Below are positions 51,979-60,513 of a DNA stretch of 64,000 nucleotides, in pieces. This DNA is from Neolewinella agarilytica (lineage in GTDB: Bacteria; Bacteroidota; Bacteroidia; Chitinophagales; Saprospiraceae), in NCBI RefSeq assembly GCF_900110645.1, contig NZ_FOFB01000004.1, positions 124,001 through 188,000 on the forward strand, read 5' to 3'. The position numbers were made by a program, and so were the translations under genes. Within the stretch, counting starts at the first letter, position 1; each line of letters opens with the position of its first letter. The notes below the pieces were generated by a model. That model made no database searches. It was not told the origin of the DNA and saw nothing but the letters and a program-made list of their open reading frames with translations.

Positions 51979-52865
51979 ACCATCCGCCGAAAAAAGCCAA
52001 ATAAGGCTTCCTGATAAGGTTCCTTGCCGACGGCCCAGAGATCTGCATGATCACCTCCTTCCACGATATAAAAGTCTTTATCCTCTGAGGCCAGTGACTC
52101 AAACAAGGCGTGAGCGTTGCTGATGTTTATGTTGCGGTCCGCATTGCCATGAATCAATTGGATGGGTTGCGTAATCTCCTTCGCGGCATCAATCGGGCGA
52201 ACGGTGAAGGGCTCGAAGTCTGCGATTTCGCCGGCCCGCCGGACGACGTAGTTCGTCAGCCACCACGGCAGCGGGATGCCACCAATGCGTTGGCCGTAGG
52301 CGTTGGAGACGGAGGCCAGATCCGTAAACGTACTTTCGATCAGGCCAAATTCTAGCCGGTCATCATGGGCCAAACTCTGCAGGGCTACCGCCCCGCCCAT
52401 CGAGTTGCCGTAAATGCCCGTGGGAAGCCCAGGATTTCTGGCTTCCAGCCAGTCGATGGCCTTACTCACGTCGTGTTTTTCAAAGTAGCCATAGGTGAGG
52501 AATTTTCCACCCGATTTTCCGTGCGCCCGCTGGTCCCAGAGCATCACGTTGTAGCCCATTTTGACGAGCACCGCCACGGAACCAAGATAGACTTCTTTGC
52601 AGCTCCCGACACCATGAAGCATTATCAGGTTAGCCCTGGGTACTTCTGTGGTCGCCGGAACGTATAAGGCGTCCAGCTCAATACTGTCCGTTACCTGAAA
52701 CTGAAAATGCTCGTAGGGAAGGCCAAAAGCTGCCGGTGTCTGATCACTCGTCTTGTGTCCTGGCTGCAGAATGGCGTAGGGCAGCACGTGGGTGGCGATC
52801 AGGTAGGTTGCAATAGCAATAACCACAAGAATGACCAAGGCGGAGATCAGCAGGGTCTTTAGCAT
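51960..52865 (-). CDS. Membrane-anchored alpha/beta hydrolase (YqiA/BAAT-like serine esterase)
   Basis: 301 residues from ATG 52865, with an N-terminal helix (LLISALVILVVIAIATYLIA). Motifs: MLHGVGSCKE (oxyanion), GIYGNSMGGAVALQ (nucleophile Ser), IHGNADRNINIS (Asp) and VEGGDHADLW (His). The fold and length resemble the peptidase S9/DAP2-like and 'alpha/beta hydrolase with membrane anchor' groups. The C-terminus ends in a low-complexity repeat. An upstream start at 52952 was rejected because it reads through a repeat element. Confidence 0.82.
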   Translation of the reverse strand: MLKTLLISALVILVVIAIATYLIATHVLPYAILQPGHKTSDQTPAAFGLPYEHFQFQVTDSIELDALYVPATTEVPRANLIMLHGVGSCKEVYLGSVAVLVKMGYNVMLWDQRAHGKSGGKFLTYGYFEKHDVSKAIDWLEARNPGLPTGIYGNSMGGAVALQSLAHDDRLEFGLIESTFTDLASVSNAYGQRIGGIPLPWWLTNYVVRRAGEIADFEPFTVRPIDAAKEITQPIQLIHGNADRNINISNAHALFESLASEDKDFYIVEGGDHADLWAVGKEPYQEALFGFFRRMVEGGNE

Positions 52866-52899
52866 GGGGTAAAGGTAGTGAGTAGTTTTAAGGTTGAGC

Positions 52900-52993
52900 C
52901 AGGACGCTCGAAGGTCGCTGCCGCGACGCTTCGAGGTCCAATAAGCGGGCAAAGCAGATCTCGAAGCGTCCTGGAAGGACCTTCGAGCGTCTG
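52900..52993. repeat. GGACCTTSRARCGTCC element, locus 3
   Basis: Contains AGGACGCTCGAAGGTC, GACGCTTCGAGGTCC and AAGGACCTTCGAGCGTC arranged as inverted pairs. It separates the hydrolase from the GldM-C-like genes. Confidence 0.65.
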
Positions 52994-52996
52994 CGC

Positions 52997-53683
52997 TTAT
53001 TTAATATGAAACGCCAACGAGTTCAACAACCGGTTAGCCTGATCACCGGGGCAACGAACCCTCACTTCCGTAAAGGTGTAGATGTCTCCAGGGGAGGCTT
53101 GCAGAATGAGTGCACTTCCAGAGGTCCCAAAGCGGGCACCATGGTTTATGTTCGATTGCCGCTCCCCATTTTTTCCGATTCGGGTAATCATGTAGCCCGC
53201 CACCATGCATTTAGCGTCAAAGTCAAAGTCGTTGAGGAATGCGGAAAGCCCCCTTTGCGCTTTAAATTCTCCTGAGCCCATCCTCCCCCCGGCCGAATTA
53301 CCCAGTTTTACCACGGGGTCAGGAATCCGTTTAGCCCGGAAGCTACGTGCCGCCACCAGCTCATCCTTTATAAAAGCTTCCATTCTCACCTCCCCAATCG
53401 CGTAGGGCTTAAGGATGTATTTACCACGGCTTCCCCGGATGTCCGCCCCGGTAGCCGTGGCCCGTAAATCAGCCTCATTGGCGTGCCGCAGGTCGATACT
53501 GATCGGATTGTCAACGCCGAGGTAGAGAACATTCATTTTATCGGCCAGAATAATGGCCTCCGGCGGGCAGGGGCGGATTTGTGCCGGCAGTTCCGGTGGC
53601 TCGGGCAGCTCACGTGTGTCCCTGAATGTATTGTCACAGGCCAACAGGCTAAAGGCAAGCGTAAGAAGTAGAAAAAACCTCAT
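52997..53683 (-). CDS. GldM C-terminal-domain-like lipoprotein, paralogue 1
   Basis: 228 residues with lipoprotein signal MRFFLLLTLAFSLLAC. After RELPEPP the sequence shows MNVLYLGVDNPISIDL, GSRGKYILKPYAIGEVRMEA and FRAKRIPDPVVKLGN, then LSAFLNDFDFDAKCMVAGYM, the layout of the C-terminal beta domains of GldM (type IX secretion / gliding motor). The GldM N-terminal membrane helix and central rod are absent; here a lipid anchor replaces them. It is 12 bases downstream of its paralogue, clearly an operon. It might dock onto T9SS-related partners; that is inference. Confidence 0.8.
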   Translation of the reverse strand: MRFFLLLTLAFSLLACDNTFRDTRELPEPPELPAQIRPCPPEAIILADKMNVLYLGVDNPISIDLRHANEADLRATATGADIRGSRGKYILKPYAIGEVRMEAFIKDELVAARSFRAKRIPDPVVKLGNSAGGRMGSGEFKAQRGLSAFLNDFDFDAKCMVAGYMITRIGKNGERQSNINHGARFGTSGSALILQASPGDIYTFTEVRVRCPGDQANRLLNSLAFHIK

Positions 53684-53695
53684 GGGGCTAACTGT

Positions 53696-54400
53696 TTATT
53701 TTATGGTAAATACCATCGGGTTCAATAACCTTACCCTCACATCCCCCTTACACCGGGCGCGGATGCCATCAAAGAGGAGTAAGTCGTTGGCCTCCAGACT
53801 CTTGATTTTTTCGACCAGTCTGTTTTTTGGGGTGCTACTGTTAAACCCTGATATCTCTCGCAGGCCAATCCGGGAAATTCTCTCCATGGAAAAACTCAGG
53901 ATTTCGCAGTGGTCTTTTTCCAGGCCAGGGACCGGTTGTAGGCTTACCCAAAGGGGGAGCGTTATGTTTTCCCGCTTCAAGATACCCTGGTTTCCCCATT
54001 CGCCCAGCACGGCAATCGGAGCGGGAACCGGATGAACCATCACGGGGTAGTTAATGGTGTTGATGCTGTCGTAGTCCAGCTGAATGTACCCCAGGCCTAC
54101 TATCTGGCTGCTTACTTCATATATCCCCGGAGAAGATTGAACGACGGAAATACCATCGCCTCCGGAAACTTGAAGCCCCAATGGTTTTTTGATGCCACTG
54201 GAAACGGAAAATTCTTTAGTTACGCCAACGTAAATGCTAAAGCCCTTATGAGGTTTTAAGCTCACCCATTCTTCATCTACCGTCGCTTTAATCATCACCG
54301 GCACCTCCAGCGTTGGTGGCTCCGGTAGCTCACGTATTTCAGCCATGGGCATTTCGCAGCCCAGCAAGAGAAGCACTGACAAAAGGGTAAGAAGTCTCAA
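53696..54400 (-). CDS. GldM C-terminal-domain-like lipoprotein, paralogue 2
   Basis: 234 residues from TTG 54400. With this start the N-terminus is MRLLTLLSVLLLLGC followed by REIRELPEPP-type residues, matching the architecture of the adjacent paralogue (MRFFLLLTLAFSLLAC ... RELPEPP). An ATG start at 54481 would extend into the upstream terminator. Mature features: GFSIYVGVTKEFSVSS, LGYIQLDYDSINTINYPVMV, and ending GDVRVRLLNPMVFTIK, which mirrors NRLLNSLAFHIK of the paralogue. It lacks the clear IPDP motif of GldM, so it is the more diverged copy. First gene of the pair. Confidence 0.72.
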   Translation of the reverse strand: MRLLTLLSVLLLLGCEMPMAEIRELPEPPTLEVPVMIKATVDEEWVSLKPHKGFSIYVGVTKEFSVSSGIKKPLGLQVSGGDGISVVQSSPGIYEVSSQIVGLGYIQLDYDSINTINYPVMVHPVPAPIAVLGEWGNQGILKRENITLPLWVSLQPVPGLEKDHCEILSFSMERISRIGLREISGFNSSTPKNRLVEKIKSLEANDLLLFDGIRARCKGDVRVRLLNPMVFTIK

Positions 54401-54478
54401 GGGTGTCGGGTTTTCCTCAAAATAAGGTAGGGCGTAAGAAGGATCGTATCCGGTAGACAAAACAAGGCCAGAACCCGA

Positions 54479-54518
54479 CAAAAAAAAGCGGGACCCGCCA
54501 AATAAGACGGGTCCCGAA
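54479..54518 (-). terminator. Rho-independent terminator after the cyclase gene
   Basis: On the minus strand CGGGACCCGTC pairs with GGCGGGTCCCG, followed by CTTTTTTT. It separates the cyclase from the GldM-like pair and supports the shorter start (54400) of the next gene. Confidence 0.85.
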
Positions 54519-54597
54519 AATTGAGTAGGTTGAATCTACTCATTTGGACGGTAATCGCCGAAAAAAGTAACGGCAACGAATAATTTTAGGGGAAGAT

Positions 54598-55272
54598 TTA
54601 TTTTTCGGCAGGGCTTTTCTTGAGCAGGATGCGGATGGGAGAGCCATCGCTGCCAGCCAGTTTGAGGGGCAGGCAGATCATTTCGTAGTCTCCTTCATCG
54701 ATCCGTCGCAGGTCAACGCCTTCGATAATCCAGACACCGGCGCTCATCAGGGCCCGGTGAGTCTGAGGATTACCCTGGTGGAAGGGGCCGACGGATAGAT
54801 AGTCTACACCGATGAGGGCGAGTTTCCGGCGGCCGATCCACTTGGCGGCATCGGGGCCGATGCCTCGGTATTCGGTGTCGAAGGGGTCTTGCAGCCAGAA
54901 AGCCTTATCGCTGTTTGGGGTGCGGAGGATGAGTCGTTCGCCGGCCTCGAGTGGCCGGGTGCGGGCTTCGTAAGCGTCGAGGTGCTCGGGTTTTACTTGG
55001 GCGGGGCAGTCGATGGCCGCAATCCGAACCGGGCCAAGCCCGACGTGAATGGGGGCACGACTGATGTCGATGCCTTCGGCCATAAAGTGGTTCGGGGCAT
55101 CCATGTGGGTGCCGGAGTGGGCGCTGAAATGCAGCATCGTGACCTTGGCCTGGTCACCGCAATGAATGCAGCTGAGGGTGTCAAAAGCTGTTTCGGGCTG
55201 GCCGGGCCAGCCGGTCATGCCGGGGAAAATGGGGTAGGTGACGTCGGTCCAGTCTTCGTACCAATTGCTCAT
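54598..55272 (-). CDS. Cyclase family protein (kynurenine formamidase-like)
   Basis: 224 residues of the metal-dependent cyclase/KynB-like fold. The metal motif is HSGTHMDAPNHF (about residue 50). Further marks are ERLILRTPNS, ALIGVDYLSVGP, THRALMSAGVWIIEG and LPLKLAGSDGSPIRIL. Cytosolic. ATG 55272 gives MSNWYEDWTDVTYPIFPG; an in-frame extension upstream runs through a dispersed motif (55290-55310) and was rejected. Likely hydrolyses N-formyl or cyclic amide substrates; the true substrate is unknown. Confidence 0.88.
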   Translation of the reverse strand: MSNWYEDWTDVTYPIFPGMTGWPGQPETAFDTLSCIHCGDQAKVTMLHFSAHSGTHMDAPNHFMAEGIDISRAPIHVGLGPVRIAAIDCPAQVKPEHLDAYEARTRPLEAGERLILRTPNSDKAFWLQDPFDTEYRGIGPDAAKWIGRRKLALIGVDYLSVGPFHQGNPQTHRALMSAGVWIIEGVDLRRIDEGDYEMICLPLKLAGSDGSPIRILLKKSPAEK

Positions 55273-55289
55273 GGAGTAGGGGATTTTGT

Positions 55290-55310
55290 GGCGCGCACGC
55301 AGGTGCAAAG
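55290..55310 (-). repeat. Dispersed GC-rich motif upstream of the cyclase gene
   Basis: GGCGCGCACGCAGGTGCAAAG, minus-oriented copy 18 bases upstream of the cyclase start. Confidence 0.65.
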
Positions 55311-55393
55311 AAAAGTTTTTTGAACAGCAATGTGCTGGCGTACCTGAGGACAAAGGTTCTCCCGAAACAATTGTTCACCACCACACCATAGAA

Positions 55394-55464
55394 AGACTCC
55401 GTAGGAGTCAAACCTCCTTAGCCCCGGATGAAGCCGTTGACGGAGTCAGCGGCGTAATCCGGGG
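55394..55464. repeat. Single copy of the 132-bp-array hairpin element
   Basis: The reverse complement carries CCCCGGATTACGCCGCTGAC, GTCAACGGCTTCATCCGGGG and CTAAGGAGGTTTGACTCC, the same sequence as the first half of each unit in the 47565-48165 array. Confidence 0.85.
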
Positions 55465-55513
55465 AGCCCGAGCGCAAAGCGCGAGCCCCTCCCCCCATTG
55501 CCCCCCCATTTCG

Positions 55514-55521
55514 TACCTTTG
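55514..55521 (+). promoter_or_regulatory. Candidate -7 box for the protease gene
   Basis: TACCTTTG fits TAnnTTTG and is 31 bases before the ATG at 55552. No -33 TTG at the normal distance. Confidence 0.4.
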
Positions 55522-55551
55522 CCTCAGAGCTTTTCAGATTACTACCTACCG

Positions 55552-57399
55552 ATGTATCCCAAGAACAAACTTTATCTAACGCTACTTTCGTGGCTGGCTG
55601 TTGCTGTCTTGTGCGGCCAGCCCCAGGGGCTTAGCCTGCCGGCTCCGGACCTTGACCTACTTGCCCGTCAGGACGAGAATTTCAACAATCCACGTTTCTC
55701 TGCTCCAATACCCCTGGACATTGCACCCGTCCCGACAGGTGTCGGGACGCCCGGAAATTTCACCAACACGGAAGGCAATATCTACCAGTGGTCACAGACT
55801 TTTACGGTGCCTAAAGCCCACGGCCTGGGTCTTTTTATTGATGAGCTTGACCTTCCCGAAGGCGGCAGCCTCAGCCTGAGCAACCGCCTGGAGGCCAAGA
55901 CGTTCACCCAGTCGGATGCCAGCAGCAAAAATCGCCTCTTTACCGGTTTTTTGTCTGGCAACGAAGTCACCCTGACTTACCGGGGGCCACTACCTGAAAG
56001 CACCCCTTTCCATGTTTGGCGTATCGATCACGTCTACCGCCCTGATCTCTGGGCCGATGACAGCACCAAGGAATTCGGTGAGTCCAATGCCTGCCAGGTC
56101 AATGCAAACTGCTCTGCCGGCGATGGCTGGGAAAACGAAAAGTCCGGCGCAGCCCGCATCAACGTCATCGTCGCCGAAGGTGTAGGTACGTGCTCCGGGA
56201 ATCTGATCAATAATACAGCCCAGGACGGACGGCCCTACCTGCTAACCGGCTTCCATTGTATGGACGGCTTCACACCTCTTTATGACTTATGGAGTGCAGA
56301 CTTTGAATATATCTCCACCGACTGTGATAACCCAGCAACGGAACCTGAACCCGTCAGCTATCTCGGGATGGAATTCCGGGCGGGACTGCAAGCCACTGAC
56401 TTCATGCTGCTCGAAATTGTAGACGTGGATTTTGCTACTGAAGACCACTACTTTGCGGGCTGGGACCGCGCCGAGGGCCGCGTTGATGGAACCATTCGTC
56501 ATTTTCATCACCCCCGGGGAGACATTCAGAAAATCGGGGTCTCCGGCCCCGGCGGCATGGATATTCTCACCACCCGAATTAACTGGAACAGCGGGGTGGT
56601 CACCCCGCCAAGTCATCACTTTCGGATGGACTACGAGATCGGAAGCTTTCAGGTGGGTTCCTCCGGAAGTGCTTTCTTTGACGATAATCGTCGGATCAGA
56701 GGCCACCTCAACGGCGGCAATGCTTCCTGTACATCCGGTACCGAAGCTTTTGTTGGTCGCTTTAACCTCAGCTGGGACACCGGCCTGGGCGATACCGCCC
56801 AGCTGGCACCCTGGCTCGATCCCTTAGGGACCAACCCAATGACTATGGACGGTGCAAGCCTGGTGAGCAAACGATTCGTTAGCGGCCAGGTGGTTAATGG
56901 CCTTAACGGACAACCGGTCAGCGGCGCAAGGATCACCTACGCCTGGCCGGGTGGCTCCGAAACGTATACAACGGGTGCTGACGGGCGCTACCGGGGGGAA
57001 CGGCCTGCAACTGAACCTGCCTTTGCTATTTCCGGCGTTTTTCGCGAAGATGGTCCGCTGGACGAAGCAGTCGATGTCGGTGATCTGATCACCATCCGGC
57101 GCGCTATCCTCGGCCTTGGCGACCTGAGCATTGAAGGAAGTGTTGCCGCTGATGCCAATAACTCTGGTACCATTCGGGTCTCGGACATTACCCTGATCAC
57201 CCGCGTCATTCTGGGAGTCTCCGATTGGAACGACCGCCCCAACTGGCTGGTCATACCGGTAGGCTTCCCGCTCGATCCCATTCCGCGAGACATTGGCTCC
57301 GCCGTAGGGATCGCGCTTGAAAACGCCGGCGTATATGATCTGCCGGTTGATTTTTATGTCCTCAAAACGGGGGATGCTAACGGAAGTGGGGGAGGGTAG
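55552..57399 (+). CDS. Secreted lysyl-endopeptidase-like serine protease with dockerin domain
   Basis: 615 residues, signal peptide in the first 24 (YLTLLSWLAVAVLCGQ). After a beta-rich prodomain comes a chymotrypsin-fold protease like lysyl endopeptidases: Cys-rich start ACQVNANCSAG, His in LLTGFHCMDGF, Asp in ATDFMLLEI, Ser in VGSSGSAFF. Then a carboxypeptidase-regulatory-like segment (GQVVNGLNGQPVSGARITYA) and a dockerin repeat pair (DEAVDVGDLITIRRAILG, SGTIRVSDITLITRVILG). The last residues KTGDANGSGGG stop right at a CTTGTAG-rich repeat, and no T9SS C-terminal domain is seen, so the C-terminus may be truncated. ATG 55552 begins the signal peptide. Confidence 0.85.
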   Translation: MYPKNKLYLTLLSWLAVAVLCGQPQGLSLPAPDLDLLARQDENFNNPRFSAPIPLDIAPVPTGVGTPGNFTNTEGNIYQWSQTFTVPKAHGLGLFIDELDLPEGGSLSLSNRLEAKTFTQSDASSKNRLFTGFLSGNEVTLTYRGPLPESTPFHVWRIDHVYRPDLWADDSTKEFGESNACQVNANCSAGDGWENEKSGAARINVIVAEGVGTCSGNLINNTAQDGRPYLLTGFHCMDGFTPLYDLWSADFEYISTDCDNPATEPEPVSYLGMEFRAGLQATDFMLLEIVDVDFATEDHYFAGWDRAEGRVDGTIRHFHHPRGDIQKIGVSGPGGMDILTTRINWNSGVVTPPSHHFRMDYEIGSFQVGSSGSAFFDDNRRIRGHLNGGNASCTSGTEAFVGRFNLSWDTGLGDTAQLAPWLDPLGTNPMTMDGASLVSKRFVSGQVVNGLNGQPVSGARITYAWPGGSETYTTGADGRYRGERPATEPAFAISGVFREDGPLDEAVDVGDLITIRRAILGLGDLSIEGSVAADANNSGTIRVSDITLITRVILGVSDWNDRPNWLVIPVGFPLDPIPRDIGSAVGIALENAGVYDLPVDFYVLKTGDANGSGGG

Positions 57400-57511
57400 T
57401 CTTGTAGACTCGTGGTCTTGTAGGCTACCGCATTTTAAAGGCGGCAATGTGCGACATTGTGGGAAAGGCCCTACAACACGCGGTAGCCTACCAGACTACC
57501 GAACTACCAGA
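57400..57511. repeat. Hairpin-forming CTACC/GTAGG repeat
   Basis: GTCTTGTAGGCTACCGC (from about 57413) and GCGGTAGCCTACCAGAC (to about 57495) form an inverted repeat with an inner AATGTGCGACATT palindrome. Related to the CTACCGA blocks of the 9871-10350 array. It occupies the whole gap between the convergent genes. Confidence 0.75.
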
Positions 57512-58921
57512 CTATATCTTCATCTCTTCTCTGCCTGCATCCAGAATTTTACGGACTTCAGCCGGGTCTGCTCCCTGAGCATAAACACGGAGTACGGGCT
57601 CGGTACCGGAAGGGCGGACCATCAGCCAGCGATCTTCGCCGTCGAGGTAGAACTTACTTCCGTCTACATGAGCTACGCGGGTGACGGTATAAGGTCCGAT
57701 CTTGCTGAAGGGGGCTTCTTTGGCCTGCTTCACGATTTCCCACTTACGGTCATTCTCTACGTGCACGTCATCGCGGTCGCAGTTAAAAGAGCCCACCTTG
57801 GCGTAGAGGTCAGCGACTAATTCCTTGAGGGACTTACCGGATTTGGCCATGTATTCGGCGATCATCAGGCCGATCCAAATACCATCTCTTTCGGGGATAT
57901 GGCCCGATACGGCCAGTCCGCCGGATTCTTCGCCACCAACGATGACTTCCCGCTCGGCCATAATTTCTGCGATGTACTTGAAGCCAATCTTGGTGACTTC
58001 ATATTCCAGGCCATACATCTCGGCCAATTGCTTTAGCTTATCCGTAACGGAGAAGGTAAGGATTACTTCGCCCGTCTTGATGCCTTTATACTCGTATTGG
58101 TACATCAGCAGCAGGAGCAGGATGTGATGACTGTCAACAAATTCACCGTCGCCATCGAACAGGCCGATGCGGTCGGCATCTCCGTCATTGGCAATGCCGA
58201 GGGCAAGGTTGGGGTCATTTTTTATGGTGGCGGCCATTTCCTTCAGGTTCCGCCCGATGGGTTCCGGAGCCTGCCCGTCAAAGCCGGGGTTTACTTCGCA
58301 GTGCAGGTGAGTGGCATTGGGGAGCAGCTTCTTCATCGCACTCTGGCCGGCGCCATACATAGCGTCGTAGGCAATACCGATGCCACTGTTACGGATGAGG
58401 TCTATGTCGAAGCCCTGGTGTACGTGGTCGAGGTAGATTTGCTCGAAGTCGTGCTCCTCGACCAGCCCCTTTTCCTTTAGTTCAGCGTAAGAGGGAAGAT
58501 CCGTTGGAACAGCATCGGGAATAAGATCCTCGACGGCCGATACATCAGCGGGTACGGAAGGACCACCTAGTTTCGACTTCAGTTTATAGCCGTTGTAACT
58601 CGGTGGGTTGTGGCTGGCAGTGATGACGACGCCCAGGTCAGCACCGGTTTTTACCACACCAAGGCTTACCATAGGGGTGGAGATGAAGCCCGGAGCGACC
58701 AGACTCGTAATACCATGTTTACCCAAGACCCTGGCCGTAGTTTCGGAGAAGAGCTTTCCGGCAAAGCGGCAGTCATAGCCAATGACAACCCGGGTACCTC
58801 CTTGTTGTTTAAGCCACAACGCAGTGCCTTCGGCGACGCGTTTTACGTTGTCAACAGTATATTCCTGGGCGATGATGGCACGCCATCCGTCGGTGCCGAA
58901 TTTGATTTTTACCGGGCTCAT
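57512..58921 (-). CDS. Phosphoglucomutase/phosphomannomutase family protein
   Basis: 469 residues of the alpha-D-phosphohexomutase superfamily. It interconverts hexose 1- and 6-phosphates via a phosphoserine: active-site Ser in GVVITASHNPPSYNGYK, metal loop GIANDGDADRIG, sugar-binding GGEESGGLAV and phosphate-binding RPSGTEPVLRVY. The N-terminus IKFGTDGWRAII is normal for the family. Which hexose it prefers (glucose, mannose or glucosamine) cannot be told. Start ATG. A TATCTTTC box about 38 bases upstream (58956-58963) may be the promoter. Confidence 0.94.
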   Translation of the reverse strand: MSPVKIKFGTDGWRAIIAQEYTVDNVKRVAEGTALWLKQQGGTRVVIGYDCRFAGKLFSETTARVLGKHGITSLVAPGFISTPMVSLGVVKTGADLGVVITASHNPPSYNGYKLKSKLGGPSVPADVSAVEDLIPDAVPTDLPSYAELKEKGLVEEHDFEQIYLDHVHQGFDIDLIRNSGIGIAYDAMYGAGQSAMKKLLPNATHLHCEVNPGFDGQAPEPIGRNLKEMAATIKNDPNLALGIANDGDADRIGLFDGDGEFVDSHHILLLLLMYQYEYKGIKTGEVILTFSVTDKLKQLAEMYGLEYEVTKIGFKYIAEIMAEREVIVGGEESGGLAVSGHIPERDGIWIGLMIAEYMAKSGKSLKELVADLYAKVGSFNCDRDDVHVENDRKWEIVKQAKEAPFSKIGPYTVTRVAHVDGSKFYLDGEDRWLMVRPSGTEPVLRVYAQGADPAEVRKILDAGREEMKI

Positions 58922-59080
58922 GTTCTCAGTTGTTTTATAGTTGGGGATAGGTTCTGAAAGATACCTTTAATTCGCTAAAGGTTCGCAATGTAATGCGACG
59001 GATTGAGTTCTGACGGCAAATTTCGGGTCTTTAGTCGAATCTATCGCTTGGCTGCGTCGGAAACAAGGCATTATTTCGCG

Positions 59081-59728
59081 ATGGCCTTTTACCTTTGTGT
59101 CGTGGAAATACTTAATGGATTTCTTGCTGGCCTGGCAACGGGTGTTTTCATCACCTGGTTTCCCGGTATGCTGAATATGCAGGCTGTGGCTACCTCAGTA
59201 CGCGTAGGTACCCGTAAAGCTTATCAGTTTTCTGCTGGCTTAGCTATTGTAATTGCTGCACAGACAGCACTGGCCGTTTTATTTGCCAACTTGTTGACGG
59301 ATAATCCATCGATCCTCCCGAATATCAGGGAAACGGCTATTCCACTATTCTTACTACTCGCAGCCGGCTTCACCTGGAAAGGCTTTCGGGCCCGGGCCGC
59401 CCGTAAAGCTGAAAAAGAGGTTCCTTATAAGGGAGGCCCCTTCTGGCGGGGAATGATGATGAGTATGATGAACATATTGAATGTTCCCTTCGTCTTCGCG
59501 CTTGCAGGATGGCTAATGGCTGATGGTTACCTATCGAGAGCATTCCTTCCCAGACTGTTTTACGTGCCGGGGACGTCCCTTGGTGCTTTTCTTGTTTTTC
59601 TGATGTACTCCCGGCTGGGAGACTGGATCAACCGGAATGCGGCTCTCTTTACCCGTAATATCAATTTCTTTATCGGGGGACTCTTCGGCTTACTGGCCCT
59701 GCTGCAGGGTATAAGGCTCTACTCCTGA
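59081..59728 (+). CDS. LysE-family-like membrane transporter
   Basis: 215 residues from ATG 59081 with five to six hydrophobic helices. The N-terminal segment NGFLAGLATGVFITWFPGML NM followed by TSVRVGTRKAYQFSAGLAIV looks like the LysE/RhtB layout, where the first helices contain a conserved Gly/Pro-rich turn. Amino-acid export is the usual role; here it is only a family-level guess. An upstream in-frame start (59003) was rejected as a non-hydrophobic extension. The 3' end overlaps the convergent phosphatase-like gene by ten bases. Confidence 0.6.
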   Translation: MAFYLCVVEILNGFLAGLATGVFITWFPGMLNMQAVATSVRVGTRKAYQFSAGLAIVIAAQTALAVLFANLLTDNPSILPNIRETAIPLFLLLAAGFTWKGFRARAARKAEKEVPYKGGPFWRGMMMSMMNILNVPFVFALAGWLMADGYLSRAFLPRLFYVPGTSLGAFLVFLMYSRLGDWINRNAALFTRNINFFIGGLFGLLALLQGIRLYS

Positions 59729-60348
59729 AAAAAGGAAAATATCTCCGCCCCGATTTCCAGGGCCGTTCTTACATAAGTGGCGGATTCGTCTGGCGTGCCA
59801 TCAGTGTATTTTGGGTCTTTATACCGCAGGGGAATTCTCTTTCGGGCTGAGGGAATAAACGGGCACCCCACATCTGCCTCTGCACACACCATAACGGCAA
59901 TGAAACTGTCAGTTAGGTTGGCAGGATCATCATATACTTTAGACCAGCAAATAAGCGGTGGATACTGCTCACTGAAGTAAATGGAGTATTTGGGGTTGTG
60001 ATCTCCATCCTGCTCTACGCGAAAGCCAATTTCTTGCAGTGCGTGAACTACGTTAGGGTGAAGGGCCGTCGCTTCGGTACCGCCGGAATAGGCGGTCAAT
60101 TCGTCTTTGCCATAGCAGGCGGCCGCTACGGTCGCCCAAATCTGAGCAATCTGGCTACGGCGGGAGTTATGTGTACAGATGAAGTTCAGCTTCAGCGGTT
60201 TGTCCTTTTCAGCAGGATGCAAAATGGCTGACCGGAGCGTCTTTACGGACTGCTCCCTCATTATGTTTGGTTGGTAAATAGTTGGCGATAGCTCAGGGAA
60301 CTTCTGAATCGCTTGCTGAAGCTCAGGAAATAAAAGGGATAGATTCAA
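59719..60348 (-). CDS. ArsC / low-molecular-weight phosphatase-like protein
   Basis: 209 residues of the LMW phosphatase / thioredoxin-coupled arsenate reductase fold. The P-loop is CTHNSRRSQIAQ (about residue 52). Two further cysteines in CAEADVGCPF resemble the redox pair of ArsC. Unlike canonical LMW-PTP (about 150 residues) it has a 40-residue N-terminal helical extension. No arsR or arsenite exporter gene is close, so a phosphatase role is as likely as arsenate reduction. The gene converges on and overlaps the LysE-like gene. Confidence 0.82.
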   Translation of the reverse strand: MNLSLLFPELQQAIQKFPELSPTIYQPNIMREQSVKTLRSAILHPAEKDKPLKLNFICTHNSRRSQIAQIWATVAAACYGKDELTAYSGGTEATALHPNVVHALQEIGFRVEQDGDHNPKYSIYFSEQYPPLICWSKVYDDPANLTDSFIAVMVCAEADVGCPFIPSARKRIPLRYKDPKYTDGTPDESATYVRTALEIGAEIFSFFQE

Positions 60349-60372
60349 GGGTGGATGGATTATTGGGGGAAG

Positions 60373-60475
60373 TAGCAGGTTGCAGGTTTCAGGTTGCAGG
60401 TTGCAAGGTGCAGGTTACCCGTCGCTTATGAGGAACTTGTCAACCTGCAACTTGCAACCTAGAACCTGCAACTTG
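60373..60475. repeat. GTTGCAGGTT / AACCTGCAAC repeat hairpin, second locus
   Basis: Tandem GGTTGCAGGTTTCAGGTTGC units facing CAACCTGCAACTTGCAACC. Same type as 6298-6390. Confidence 0.85.
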
Positions 60476-60513
60476 TTAAAACACAAAGATCTCTCCGGAA
60501 TGTTAAGTACAGA

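Noticed and set aside
54401-54481. N-terminal extension of the second GldM-like lipoprotein (ATG 54481)
   Set aside because: It begins in the terminator of the upstream gene and would bury the lipoprotein signal; the paralogue shows the signal at the very N-terminus.
59719-60348. Arsenic-resistance operon
   Set aside because: The phosphatase-like protein resembles ArsC, but no ArsR, ArsB/Acr3 or ArsA gene is near, so an ars operon is not supported.
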